Assembly (NCBI GenBank): GCA_900543215.1
Contig: UQQR01000032.1
Location: forward strand, 1-17,989
Length of the DNA stretch: 17,989 nt
Source of the DNA: an uncultured Oscillospiraceae bacterium
Lineage (GTDB): Bacteria; Bacillota; Clostridia; Oscillospirales; Acutalibacteraceae
Direction: 5' to 3'
Shown here: positions 9,390 to 16,736 of the stretch, in pieces
How the letters are laid out: the number at the start of each line of letters is the position of its first letter
Numbering within the stretch: position 1 is the stretch's first letter
The notes under the pieces: model-generated
What the model saw: the letters and a program-made list of their open reading frames with translations, nothing else
Database searches by the model: none
Told to the model about the DNA's origin: nothing
Program-made: the position numbers and the translations under genes

Positions 9390-9738
9390 TTTTTACCTTA
9401 TTCCCGACAAGTCCGTTGCTGTAAAGCAAGCCGCATGCCTCATACATTCTTTTATCGGTTGCAAGCATTACTATGCCGCAGTCCCGTGCCAGCTCAACCA
9501 TTTCGGCAGTAGGCATTTTTGAGCGGACAAAGACTATGCAATTCATATCCATCATTTCCGCAGTTCTTACAACCTGCAAATTCACAAGCCCGGTAAGCAG
9601 AACCGCCTGATCCTTGACATATGCCAAAACATCGCTCATCATATCGCTTCCGCAGGCGGAATAAACATGACGGGAAAGTCCGTCCTCACAGCAGATAACC
9701 TTTGCGTCGAGCAAATCCCTTATAGTGCATATCTTCAT
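9382..9738 (-). CDS. DRTGG-domain protein (copy 2, between HndA and anti-sigma-like ATPase genes)
   Basis: This 118-residue protein is a second, diverged DRTGG-type protein. It starts M-K-I-C-T-I-R-D-L-L-D-A-K-V and contains C-G-S-D-M-M-S-D-V-L-A-Y-V (29-41), the alpha/beta alternation of the family, and L-A-R-D-C-G-I-V-M-L-A-T-D near 83-95. It shares the fold pattern and length of the copy at 7364-7696 with low identity by eye, so any duplication is old. No catalytic motif is visible. DRTGG domains are thought to be ligand-binding or regulatory. Its stop overlaps the start of the ATPase gene downstream. The start at 9738 has the ribosome site AAAGGATA. Confidence 0.78.
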
Positions 9739-9770
9739 AGCTTTATATCCTTTCGGTTGGGATTTGTAAT

Positions 9771-10274
9771 TTATTTACCGAAGCCGTATTTTTCAAGTAT
9801 ACCGTCAACATCGTCTACTGTCAGTCTTCCGTATACCTCATCGTTAACGGTAAGAACGGGAGCCAGTCCGCAAGCGCCTATACAGCGGCAGGCGGTAAGT
9901 GAAAATCTGCCGTCCTCGGTACATTCGTCAGCCCCGATGCCGAGTCGTTCGCTCAGCTTATTGAATATATCTCCCGAGCCCTTAACATAGCAAGCGGTGC
10001 CAAGACATACGGATATGTTGTATTCACCCTTAGGCGACAGCGAAAACTGTGCGTAAAAAGTTGAAACACCGTACACCTTTTCAAGCGGAACATCCATTCC
10101 CTCGGCAATCATTTCCTGAACCTCCATAGGAAGGTAGCCGTAAATGTCCTGCGCCTGCTGCATAACCGCCATCAAAAGGCTTTTATCATGCTTGTTTGCG
10201 TCAATGACTTCTTTAAGCTTCTTTTCCTGTTCAGCCGTTCCTTTAAACGGAAGCTTACTGATCTTCTTTTGCAT
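9771..10274 (-). CDS. hndA: NuoE-like [2Fe-2S] subunit of NAD(P)-linked hydrogenase (HndA/HydC type), first gene of the operon
   Basis: This 167-residue protein is homologous to the 24-kDa subunit of complex I. It has an N-terminal helical part (about 1-82) with the family pattern L-M-A-V-M-Q-Q-A-Q-x-x-Y-G-Y-L-P and V-Y-G-V-S-T-F-Y-x-x-F. A thioredoxin-like [2Fe-2S] domain follows with C90-L-G-T-A-C95 and C131-I-G-A-C135. All four cluster ligands are present. With HndC it forms the diaphorase part that exchanges electrons with NAD(P)H. The start at 10274 follows a near-perfect AGGAGG (10284-10289) with a 9-base spacer, fitting a strongly expressed first gene. Six signalling genes separate it from the other structural subunits, a split that is unusual for genes whose products share one complex. 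Confidence 0.93.
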   Translation of the reverse strand: MQKKISKLPFKGTAEQEKKLKEVIDANKHDKSLLMAVMQQAQDIYGYLPMEVQEMIAEGMDVPLEKVYGVSTFYAQFSLSPKGEYNISVCLGTACYVKGSGDIFNKLSERLGIGADECTEDGRFSLTACRCIGACGLAPVLTVNDEVYGRLTVDDVDGILEKYGFGK

Positions 10275-10337
10275 TAACCGAATCCTCCTTCGATTTATTC
10301 TATGCAGATTATGTCAATTTCCAACTTATGTACTAAT

Positions 10338-10355
10338 CTACATATACCTATGTAG
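10338..10355. promoter_or_regulatory. Perfect 7-4-7 inverted repeat downstream of the hydrogenase promoter (operator candidate)
   Basis: CTACATA-TACC-TATGTAG is a perfect 7-bp inverted repeat with a 4-bp centre. It sits about where the hydrogenase-operon transcript would start, 64 bp upstream of the first codon. Further TATGTA hexamers occur at 10327, 10474 and 10503 (the last in the -10 region of the divergent gene). It does not resemble the Rex site (TTGTTAA-N4-TTAACAA). It may be a repressor site or a small 5'-leader hairpin. Confidence 0.5.
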
Positions 10356-10365
10356 TATATCATAT

Positions 10366-10393
10366 ATTATCGTTTTTGAAAAGCCTTTTTCAA
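10366..10393 (-). promoter_or_regulatory. Candidate sigma-A promoter of the hydrogenase operon
   Basis: On the minus strand TTGAAA (10388-10393) and GATAAT (10366-10371) are 16 bp apart, each matching consensus at five of six positions. Transcription would begin near 10359, giving a leader of about 85 bases that contains the 7-4-7 inverted repeat. A second possible -10, TATACT (10354-10359), has no good -35. Confidence 0.55.
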
Positions 10394-10486
10394 ATTTTTT
10401 TTAACGAAATTTACAAGAACTTTTAATTAAATATAACTATTAAATTACACAGCGAAGAAAAATCGGACGAAAATATGTATAAAGCG

Positions 10487-10515
10487 TTGAAAAAAAAGAC
10501 CTTATGTAGTATAAT
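10487..10515 (+). promoter_or_regulatory. Strong sigma-A promoter for the peptide-binding lipoprotein gene
   Basis: TTGAAA (10487-10492) and a perfect TATAAT (10510-10515) are spaced by exactly 17 bp. The predicted start near 10522 leaves a leader of about 45 bases before the ATG at 10567. The sequence TATGTAGTATA (10503-10513) across the -10 region also occurs at 10349-10359 in the hydrogenase leader, so one regulator might see both. Confidence 0.75.
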
Positions 10516-10566
10516 TAACTGAGTTTTCTTTAGTGCGGCAGGACTATGCTTACAAGAGGTAATCAT

Positions 10567-12051
10567 ATGAAACAAATTATCAAGTTCATTGCTTTGGCTT
10601 TGTCGGTGCTTGCTGTGATTTTGACCGCAGGCTGTAACGAAAGCTACCAGGATGCAATTATATATTTTGAAATACCCGAAAAACCGTTTTCTCTTGACCC
10701 TCAAACGGTCTCCTCCGATTCTGAGCTTGCTGTTGTCGGCAATATCTTTGAGGGATTGCTCAGAAAAAACGACGGCGGCGCCATAGCGGGCGGTATGGCG
10801 GAAAGCTTTTCAAAGGACGGTCTTACCTATACATTTAAAATAAGGTCCGACGCCAAATGGAGCAACGAAACACCCGTCACCTCAAACGATTTTCTGTTCG
10901 CCTGTAAAAGAGCGATGCTTCCCGAAACAGAAGCGCCCTTTGCTTCAAGGCTTTTTTGTATTGAAAACGCGGAGCCGATCCATTACGGCAAACTCTCTGC
11001 CGACAGCCTGGGCGTATCCGCTCCCGACGATAAAACGCTTATTATAAAGCTTTGCCGTGACGACGAAAATTTTGAATCCTCACTTACAACCTCTGTTGCT
11101 ATGCCCTGTAACGAGGAATTTTTTAACGCCACCGCCGGAAAATACGGGCTTACCGAGGAAACGGTAATTTCCTGCGGAAGTTATACACTTTCCAAATGGA
11201 AAAAGGATCCGTTTTCTTTTAAGCTTAAAAGAAATCCGCTTTATAACGGACCTTTCGCCGCAAAAAATTCCGCTGTGCATATAACCAAATCCGAAGAGGA
11301 AACCGCAATTCAGCGCCTTAAGGATAATAATGTCGATATTGCGTTTATTGATTCTTCGCTTTCCGTTTCAGCAAAAGAGAGCGGACTTAAAACCTCCGAA
11401 TACAGTAATATATGCTGGTTTCTTACAATGAATTCTGAACTTAAGCCTAACTTCAGAAAATCGTTCGCAATGCTTATAGGCGAAAATGTTTTCCTAAAAG
11501 ATTTGATGCCGGGTTACAGCTATTCGGGGTCTGTTTTTCCGCCGGCCGTACTTAAAAACGCCGATTCGTCAGGTGTATTAGGATACGATTTAAACGCTGC
11601 AAAGGAGCTTTTTTCAAAGGAAACAAACACTCTTGACGAAAAAAAGTTCCCGTCCGACATAAAGCTTTATTATTATGATAACGGTGCTATTAAGCCCATT
11701 ATAACCGACATTGTGGGACACTGGCAGAATAACCTTGGTGCGTTTATTAATATTGAGGCGGTAGACAGCGCCGATAAATTGATACCGGAGCTTAAAAATC
11801 CCGCGCTTACTATGGCAGTATTCCCCGTCCGTGCGGAAAGCAATGATATAAACGAATATCTTAAAAACTTCCCGACAGTTTCAGGCAAAACGGCTTCCGA
11901 AATTCAGACCGCTATGCTTAAAAGCAATAATATCGTTCCGCTTTTATATCAAAACACAACCATTGCGTACTCCCCTGCATTGAACGATGTTTTCACAACG
12001 CTCGGTAACGGATATATAGATTTTTCATTTATAGTAAAAACCGAATCGTAA
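10567..12051 (+). CDS. Oligopeptide-type ABC transporter substrate-binding lipoprotein (SBP family 5, OppA/DppA-like)
   Basis: The start at 10567 gives 494 residues, placing a clean lipoprotein signal (M-K-Q-I-I-K-F, hydrophobic core, L-T-A-G-C23) at the N-terminus; AGAGGT lies 7 bases upstream. An ATG at 10546 would add seven residues before the signal and is less likely. The mature part matches family 5 binding proteins: P-x-x-L-D-P-Q-T-V near 43-51, V-G-N-I-F-E-G-L-L-R near 59-68, and L-T-Y-T-F-K-I-R-S-D-A-K-W-S-N near 90-104. It would sit on the outer membrane face and bind peptides for import or sensing. No permease or ATPase genes are adjacent, so it either uses a transporter encoded elsewhere or acts as a receptor. 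It is divergent from the hydrogenase operon. Confidence 0.88.
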   Translation: MKQIIKFIALALSVLAVILTAGCNESYQDAIIYFEIPEKPFSLDPQTVSSDSELAVVGNIFEGLLRKNDGGAIAGGMAESFSKDGLTYTFKIRSDAKWSNETPVTSNDFLFACKRAMLPETEAPFASRLFCIENAEPIHYGKLSADSLGVSAPDDKTLIIKLCRDDENFESSLTTSVAMPCNEEFFNATAGKYGLTEETVISCGSYTLSKWKKDPFSFKLKRNPLYNGPFAAKNSAVHITKSEEETAIQRLKDNNVDIAFIDSSLSVSAKESGLKTSEYSNICWFLTMNSELKPNFRKSFAMLIGENVFLKDLMPGYSYSGSVFPPAVLKNADSSGVLGYDLNAAKELFSKETNTLDEKKFPSDIKLYYYDNGAIKPIITDIVGHWQNNLGAFINIEAVDSADKLIPELKNPALTMAVFPVRAESNDINEYLKNFPTVSGKTASEIQTAMLKSNNIVPLLYQNTTIAYSPALNDVFTTLGNGYIDFSFIVKTES

Positions 12052-12089
12052 ATAAAAGCTGTGATAATACCGAGTGTAATCGGTTAAGT

Positions 12090-12138
12090 ATGTATAATAA
12101 TACCCCCGCACATAAGTGCGGGGGTATTATTATACATA
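12090..12138. terminator. Long bidirectional terminator between convergent genes
   Basis: A left arm of 23 bases (12090-12112) pairs with a right arm of 22 bases (12117-12138) around an ATAA loop, with one bulged C. The GC-rich upper stem (CCCCGCAC/GTGCGGGG) is flanked on both sides by AT-rich sequence reading TATTATTATA on each strand after the stem. It can therefore stop transcripts from the peptide-binding gene and from the minus-strand gene at 12165. Confidence 0.9.
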
Positions 12139-12164
12139 AAGCAATTCTTAAGAAGTATCAGCTC

Positions 12165-15100
12165 TTATTTCTTACTTTGCTTTTTCTTTTTTACGGTAAG
12201 TGCCGCGCAAACGCCGCCACCGATAAATAACAGCGCTGCCCAAAGTATACGGTTGCTGTTATCGCCGGTCTTAGGAGACTTCGGTTCATCGGTCAGCTTC
12301 ATAATTAATATGCTTCCCTTGACGATGCCGTTTAGTGCCTCGGCGTCGCTGTAATATCTATCACAGCCCTCACAATACCAGTATTCGATATTGCCCTCGG
12401 CATCCTTTGTAGCCGCCTTTGCGGGGATATGCTTTAGACCGGAGTGATTGCTTGCGTCAAGCTCACCGTAAGATTTGCCACAATAATCGCATACCGCCTT
12501 ATCCTTGCAGGTAGCTTTGCCGCCTGTGTGATTGGTAATCACCTTGCCGCAGTAATTACATATATGGTTCTTGTCTGTGTCTTCATGGTTTGAAATGGTT
12601 TTGCCGCAGAAATCACAGATGTGGTTTTTATCTGTGTCTTCGTGGTTTGAAATTATTTTGTCACAGTAATCACAGATATGGTTTTTATCTTTGTCTTCGT
12701 GATTTGAAATTATTTTATCGCAGAAATCACAGATGTGGTTTTTATCCGTATCCTTGTGATTGGAAATAATCTTTCCGCAAAAATCGCAGATATGGTTTTT
12801 ATCCGTATCCTTGTGATTGGAAATAATCTTTCCGCAAAAATCACAGATATGGTTCTTATCCGTATCCTTGTGATTGGAAATAGTCTTCCCGCAAATATCG
12901 CAGATGTGATTTTTGTCATTATCGTCATGTGAGCAAACATATCCGCATTCTCGGCAAACGCCGTCTGTCCACTCATGGGGCTCGCTCGCCACAATTACAG
13001 AGCCGCAACAGGTATACTTCTTCTCGTGTCCCTGTGCGTCCTTGACCCACTTGGCAGTGCCTGTGTGATTGTTTGAGTCAAGGTCGCCGTAGCTATCTCC
13101 GCAAACCTCGCACTTGGCTTTTTCGGTGCAGGTAGCCGTACCGCCCGTGTGCTGTGCAAGCACCTTGACCGCTTTTTTCACAGTAAAGATGTAGCCGTCG
13201 GCGGTCTTGAATTTAACACCGATATCGAAAGTGTCAGCATCGGGCTGATACTCCCCGTGACTGACCGTGCCGCTCCAAACGCCGTTTTTCTCGTTTACAT
13301 CAATATCGCTGACCATAAGTCCGAACTCATAGAAGCCGCCGTCGACCGTCACACCGTTCGGCAGCGTACCGACGGTTACAACGCAGTCCTGCCCAGCGCA
13401 AACGCGGTCGGGTGCGGTTATCTCTACGCTCGGTATTGCCTGCGGCGAAGTTGTGTGTCCGCAAGCCGAGCATTTTTTATAATACATTCCGTTCTCTGTT
13501 ATAAACCGATACGCATGGTCGCCGCGCAGCTTCACCTTTATAGTGTGAGTGCCGTCTTTCGTTTCAACGGTCACGGTATGCTCTCCCGAACCGGTTAAAG
13601 CATAGGTCTCGCCGTCCGGCGTAAGCGCCACGCCGTCCATCTGAACTTTTATGACATTCTCGATACCTTTGAGCTTAAATTCGGCAGGTGAGCAGTATTC
13701 TACGCCGTCCTTTATTCCGTCAAAAATATACCCGTATTCATACTTTATCTGCGTGGTTGCACCGAATATACCGCTTGCCGAAGAATAGTTCGTTTTGTGA
13801 AGCTCATAGCCGTTACCGAGCCTCGGATTGCCGCGGTTGGGCAGAATAAAGCCCTCTCCGCTTTTGCCTGTAAGCACCATATCGGGTGCAAGCTTTTCAC
13901 TCGTTTCTTCGTTGATAAACTCAATCGTCAGCGCTTCCATAAGCTCGTGCCGCCTCTCATTAGGCAAAGGGGTTGCACCGAGCGCAGCAATAATAAGCAG
14001 TACGAGATTACTTTTCAGATAATAAAACGATACCGTGTTCACGGCGGGGATTCCCGCAAGCCCGAACAGGGACTTAAAGCTCATAAACGCGTCGGCAATA
14101 CTTGTAGAATCGAACAGCACGAAACCGAGCACGACAAACAGCATAGTGTAGATGTGCATAACCACGGCATGCCGTCTTTTCGGGTGCAGAATATATTTTT
14201 CAAACAGTAAGAGCAGCGCATATAGCAGCCCCCATAGAATGAAATTCCACGAAGCTCCGTGCCAAAAGCCGGTAGCTGCCCAGACGACAAGAATGTTAAA
14301 AATGTGCCGTATAGGCTTTACACGGTTTCCGCCGAGAGGAATATAAAGGTAGTCGCGAAACCAACTGCCGAGAGAAATATGCCAACGGCGCCAAAACTCC
14401 GTAATGCTTGCTGAAATATACGGGTAGTTGAAATTTTCGCAAAAACGAAATCCGAAAATGCGCCCCAGTCCTATCGCCATATCGGAATACCCGGAAAAAT
14501 CAAAATAGATGTGCAACATATATGCTGCGGCGTATAGCCAATAAAACAGCACGGTTTTCTCACCGTACGCCTTGAATTCGGATACGAGAAGTGCCGCCGA
14601 ATTTGCAAGAAGTATCTTCTTTGCAAGGCCGATGGAAAAGCGCGTAATCCCCTCCGACGCGTCGGCAAGCGTTGTTTTCCTATTTTTCAGACTCCCGACA
14701 ATATCCGAATAGCGGACAATGGGGCCGGCTATCAGCTGCGGGAACATCGCCACATACATGGCAAGATCAATATAATTGCGCTGTGCCGGCACGTCGCCGC
14801 GATAAACATCTATGACATAGCTCAGAATCTGAAATGTATAAAAGCTGATGCCTACCGGCAGAGCCACCCTGAGAAGCGGGATGGAAAGACCGGTCACCGC
14901 ATTGAAGTTCCCGATAAAAAAGTCCGCATATTTGCAGTACGCCAAAAGGCCGAGGCTTGCAACCGCCGAAACGGCAAGCGCCAGCTTGGCAATTCTCGTC
15001 CCGCGAAAGCGTTCGACCAAAAGCGCGGCAATATACGACTGTGTTACCGTCGCAAGCATAAAAACGAGATATTTCGGCTCTCCCCAACCGTAGAAGAGCA

Positions 15101-15209
15101 GACTTGCCAAAAGAAGCACGAGATTCTTCATACGGTCGGGAACGGCGAAATACACAAGCAGAACGCACGGCAGAAAGCAGTACAGAAACGTTATACTTGA
15201 AAACAGCAT
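12165..15209 (-). CDS. Chimeric ORF: MBOAT O-acyltransferase (C-terminally truncated) fused to sortase-anchored repeat surface protein
   Basis: One open frame of 1014 codons carries two unrelated proteins. Residues 1-416 are an MBOAT acyltransferase of the AlgI/DltB group: many membrane helices, Y-F-D-F-S-G-Y-S-D-M-A near 236-246, E-F-W-R-R-W-H277-I-S-L, Y-I-P-L-G-G-N-R and G-F-W-H317-G-A-S-W-N-F, including the conserved His. It stops after G-A-T-P-L-P, roughly where the last helices of the usual ~470-residue enzyme should follow. Residues 417-1014 look like the middle and end of a cell-surface protein: an I-E-F-I-N-E-E-T-S-E-K-L-A-P domain start, Ig-like segments, C-x-x-C modules, seven 19-residue repeats, and a wall-sorting signal S-P-K-T-G (978-982), hydrophobic helix and K-rich tail. 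MBOAT proteins acetylate extracellular polysaccharides. The fusion point lies near 13961. True fusion, deletion product or assembly error cannot be separated by eye. Confidence 0.8.
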   Translation of the reverse strand: MLFSSITFLYCFLPCVLLVYFAVPDRMKNLVLLLASLLFYGWGEPKYLVFMLATVTQSYIAALLVERFRGTRIAKLALAVSAVASLGLLAYCKYADFFIGNFNAVTGLSIPLLRVALPVGISFYTFQILSYVIDVYRGDVPAQRNYIDLAMYVAMFPQLIAGPIVRYSDIVGSLKNRKTTLADASEGITRFSIGLAKKILLANSAALLVSEFKAYGEKTVLFYWLYAAAYMLHIYFDFSGYSDMAIGLGRIFGFRFCENFNYPYISASITEFWRRWHISLGSWFRDYLYIPLGGNRVKPIRHIFNILVVWAATGFWHGASWNFILWGLLYALLLLFEKYILHPKRRHAVVMHIYTMLFVVLGFVLFDSTSIADAFMSFKSLFGLAGIPAVNTVSFYYLKSNLVLLIIAALGATPLPNERRHELMEALTIEFINEETSEKLAPDMVLTGKSGEGFILPNRGNPRLGNGYELHKTNYSSASGIFGATTQIKYEYGYIFDGIKDGVEYCSPAEFKLKGIENVIKVQMDGVALTPDGETYALTGSGEHTVTVETKDGTHTIKVKLRGDHAYRFITENGMYYKKCSACGHTTSPQAIPSVEITAPDRVCAGQDCVVTVGTLPNGVTVDGGFYEFGLMVSDIDVNEKNGVWSGTVSHGEYQPDADTFDIGVKFKTADGYIFTVKKAVKVLAQHTGGTATCTEKAKCEVCGDSYGDLDSNNHTGTAKWVKDAQGHEKKYTCCGSVIVASEPHEWTDGVCRECGYVCSHDDNDKNHICDICGKTISNHKDTDKNHICDFCGKIISNHKDTDKNHICDFCGKIISNHKDTDKNHICDFCDKIISNHEDKDKNHICDYCDKIISNHEDTDKNHICDFCGKTISNHEDTDKNHICNYCGKVITNHTGGKATCKDKAVCDYCGKSYGELDASNHSGLKHIPAKAATKDAEGNIEYWYCEGCDRYYSDAEALNGIVKGSILIMKLTDEPKSPKTGDNSNRILWAALLFIGGGVCAALTVKKKKQSKK
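12534..12932 (-). repeat. Seven tandem 57-bp coding repeats (19-residue CxxC/His modules)
   Basis: Seven in-frame units of 57 bp fill exactly 399 bp. The protein unit is N-H-K/E-D-T-D-K-N-H-I-C-D-F-C-G-K-I-I-S. Each unit has a D-x-D-x acidic stretch, two histidines and a C-x-x-C pair, suggesting repeated small metal (Zn) or disulfide knots on the cell surface. Units 2 and 3 encode identical residues and are almost identical in DNA, pointing to recent expansion. A related but longer H-T-G-G-x-A-T-C module occurs on both sides of the array. Confidence 0.92.
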
Positions 15210-15218
15210 AGCTTTGTC

Positions 15219-15794
15219 TTATGCGATAGGCACATCGAAAAGCTGTTTTGCCGAACTGTATTCAGCCGACAGCTTTGCTGTAAAGGTGTCCGTCAGTTCC
15301 TTGGCGCCGAACACGGAAACGATATAATCGCCGACGGTCAGAATGACGAGCTTTTCGGGGAATCCGCACAGCCATTGGCGTGCAAGAATGTTTTCTTTAA
15401 TTTTACCTGCAAGTGCTTCGGCGTTTCCGGAGCCTTTAACATGGTATACGCCGCAGGAAAAGTTGTTCTGATTCAGCATATGCATAAGCGAAGCGGCATC
15501 ATCTATCTCGGACGCCTGCGCCTTCGGGAAGCCAAGCTCAAAATCAAGGGCTTCCGCGTCGGAGGCATCGAATTTTCCGGGCATATCTTCCTTCATATGC
15601 TTTTCGGAACCGCCTGTTGCGGAAAATTTTTCGTCGGCCGAATACTTGCTCCAGACCTTTTCAAGAATTTCCAAAGCGTTTTGCGGCTGCCCTTTGAGGG
15701 CGCCGGAGGATGTGGCTGTACCGTTTTGCTTTGTGCAAGAGGTAAACGAGAGCAGCAAAGCTGCGGCAAGTGCAAGTGCAATAATCTTCTTCAT
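15219..15794 (-). CDS. DUF4358-like lipoprotein
   Basis: The start at 15794 (191 residues) is preferred over the GTG at 15812 because AGGAAA lies 7 bases ahead of it and a clean lipoprotein signal begins there: M-K-K, Leu/Ala-rich core, F-T-S-C20. The mature part shows the pattern of DUF4358 proteins in Clostridia: an amphipathic stretch with I-L-E-K-V-W-S-K-Y, a central L-G-F-P-x-A-Q-A-S-E-I-D-D-A-A-S-L-M-H-M segment, and a C-terminal I-L-T-V-G-D-Y-I-V-S-V-F-G strand. The function is unknown. It ends 9 bp before the MBOAT gene, and I recall DUF4358 genes often lying beside MBOAT genes, which suggests a partner in extracellular polysaccharide acetylation. No clear promoter is visible in the 68 bp upstream. 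Confidence 0.72.
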   Translation of the reverse strand: MKKIIALALAAALLLSFTSCTKQNGTATSSGALKGQPQNALEILEKVWSKYSADEKFSATGGSEKHMKEDMPGKFDASDAEALDFELGFPKAQASEIDDAASLMHMLNQNNFSCGVYHVKGSGNAEALAGKIKENILARQWLCGFPEKLVILTVGDYIVSVFGAKELTDTFTAKLSAEYSSAKQLFDVPIA

Positions 15795-15862
15795 AATACG
15801 ATTTCCTTTCACATTGGGTTTTGTTTTCGTAAGAGTATCTGTAAAACGGCTGCCGGGAATAA

Positions 15863-16153
15863 TTATATCGTTTTTCTCAGCGGAAGGCTGATTTCAAACA
15901 ATGCGCCGCCGTCGTTTGACGCGGATATTGTGCCTTTGTGCAATGATACAATCTCCTTTGCGAGCGAAAGCCCGATCCCTGCTCCCCCTTTGCGGGTGCT
16001 GTAAAAGCGGTCAAAAATGTGCGGCAAAAGCTCCGGCGCAATGCCATTCCCATCGTCACGGAAACGCACGATGGCTTTCCCTCTGTCTGCCTTACATTCG
16101 ATCTGTATTTCCTCTTTTGCATAACGGTCAGTATTTTCATCAATAACCTCCGC
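15863..16153 (-). pseudogene. Histidine kinase C-terminal fragment (HATPase domain only)
   Basis: In frame from about 16153 to the stop at 15863 the sequence encodes a histidine-kinase catalytic domain. It has a poor N-box region (A-E-V-I-D-E-N-T-D-R-Y-A-K), G1 box R-D-D-G-N-G-I-A, F-box H-I-F-D-R-F-Y-S, G2 box G-A-G-I-G-L-S-L-A-K-E-I-V and a normal C-terminal end. No start codon with a ribosome site precedes the homology; the only in-frame start-like codon is a GTG at 16069, inside the domain. The DHp helix, membrane and sensor parts of a normal 350-500 residue kinase are absent, and the frame simply emerges from the end of the neighbouring chimeric ORF. It is read as a remnant of a deleted two-component kinase gene. 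Confidence 0.7.
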
Positions 16154-16548
16154 TACTTTGTTTTCATGTCCGTTGGTAGCTTCACCGCGATAGTCGTCCC
16201 CCTTTCCGAGCTTTCCTCGACCCGGATCTCACCGCCGTGCAGTGCGACGATCTCCCACACCAACGAAAGTCCCAATCCCACACCGCCGTATGCGTGAAAC
16301 AACCATCTGTGAACACGCCCCGTCAGAAACAACCAAAAAATGCAAACGAAGACATTCATGCTTTGAAAAACAGGAGTATAGTCCGGAAGCTGTTCCTCCA
16401 TGCGCTTTCTTATATGCTCAATGCGATAGTCCTCGGCTGCCGAATAAATTACCACATTTTCCTTTGCTTTTCCGCATCCGGAAAAAGTGAAAGCAGATAC
16501 TGCGCAGAAACCTGCCAATACACCCGTTAATAACCTTTTTATTTTCAT
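16153..16548 (-). pseudogene. Chimera of solute-binding lipoprotein N-terminus and histidine kinase C-terminus
   Basis: Residues 1-57 are the start of an iron-type ABC solute-binding lipoprotein: signal with lipobox F-S-G-C25, then N-V-V-I-Y-S-A-A-E-D-Y-R-I-E and a further segment ending Q-L-P-D-Y. Residues about 58-86 match nothing I recognise and are rich in F/W. Residues 87-131 are the end of a different histidine kinase: G-G-V-G-L-G-L-S-L-V-W-E-I-V, A-L-H-G-G-E-I-R-V-E and G-T-T-I-A-V-K-L. The usual Lys in L-V-K-E-I-V is Trp, consistent with relaxed selection. The start (AAGGGA ribosome site) and promoter look intact, so a short lipoprotein could still be made, but neither parent function can survive. 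Family calls for both ends are good; the origin of the join is unknown. Confidence 0.68.
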
Positions 16549-16652
16549 GTTTTCCCTTTTCGTTCATTTACCGATATGTTCTGCCTACCCGCAAACACTT
16601 GCCTTTTTTATTATGCCGATTTTTCAGGCATCAGCGTTCATTACATGACATT

Positions 16653-16681
16653 ATTATAACTTTTTTGAACGTTTCAGTAAA
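16653..16681 (-). promoter_or_regulatory. Candidate promoter of the truncated solute-binding lipoprotein gene
   Basis: On the minus strand TTTACT (16676-16681) and a perfect TATAAT (16653-16658) are 17 bp apart, about 105 bp upstream of the start codon at 16548. Short CGTTCA/TGAACG inverted copies (16635-16640 and 16666-16671) flank the -10 and could bind a regulator. Confidence 0.55.
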
Positions 16682-16736
16682 TATCAGTTAGGTGTCGAAA
16701 ATGTAAAGCTTGAAAGAATGTCCCGTGAATAATTTA

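Noticed and set aside
10275..10420. Rex (NADH/NAD) operator in front of the hydrogenase operon
   Set aside because: No sequence close to TTGTTAA-N4-TTAACAA was found; the inverted repeat present has different arms.
12534..12932. CRISPR array
   Set aside because: The repeats are contiguous coding units without unique spacers, and no cas genes are present.
12710..12994. Alternative-frame repeat proteins on both strands across the 57-bp array
   Set aside because: A 57-bp repeat is a multiple of three, so every frame that lacks a stop stays open. These are shadows of the real C-x-x-C repeat frame.
16651..16716. Short plus-strand tail ORF ending just before the orphan terminator
   Set aside because: About 22 codons with no start, immediately after a stop, overlapping a good minus-strand promoter; too short to support.
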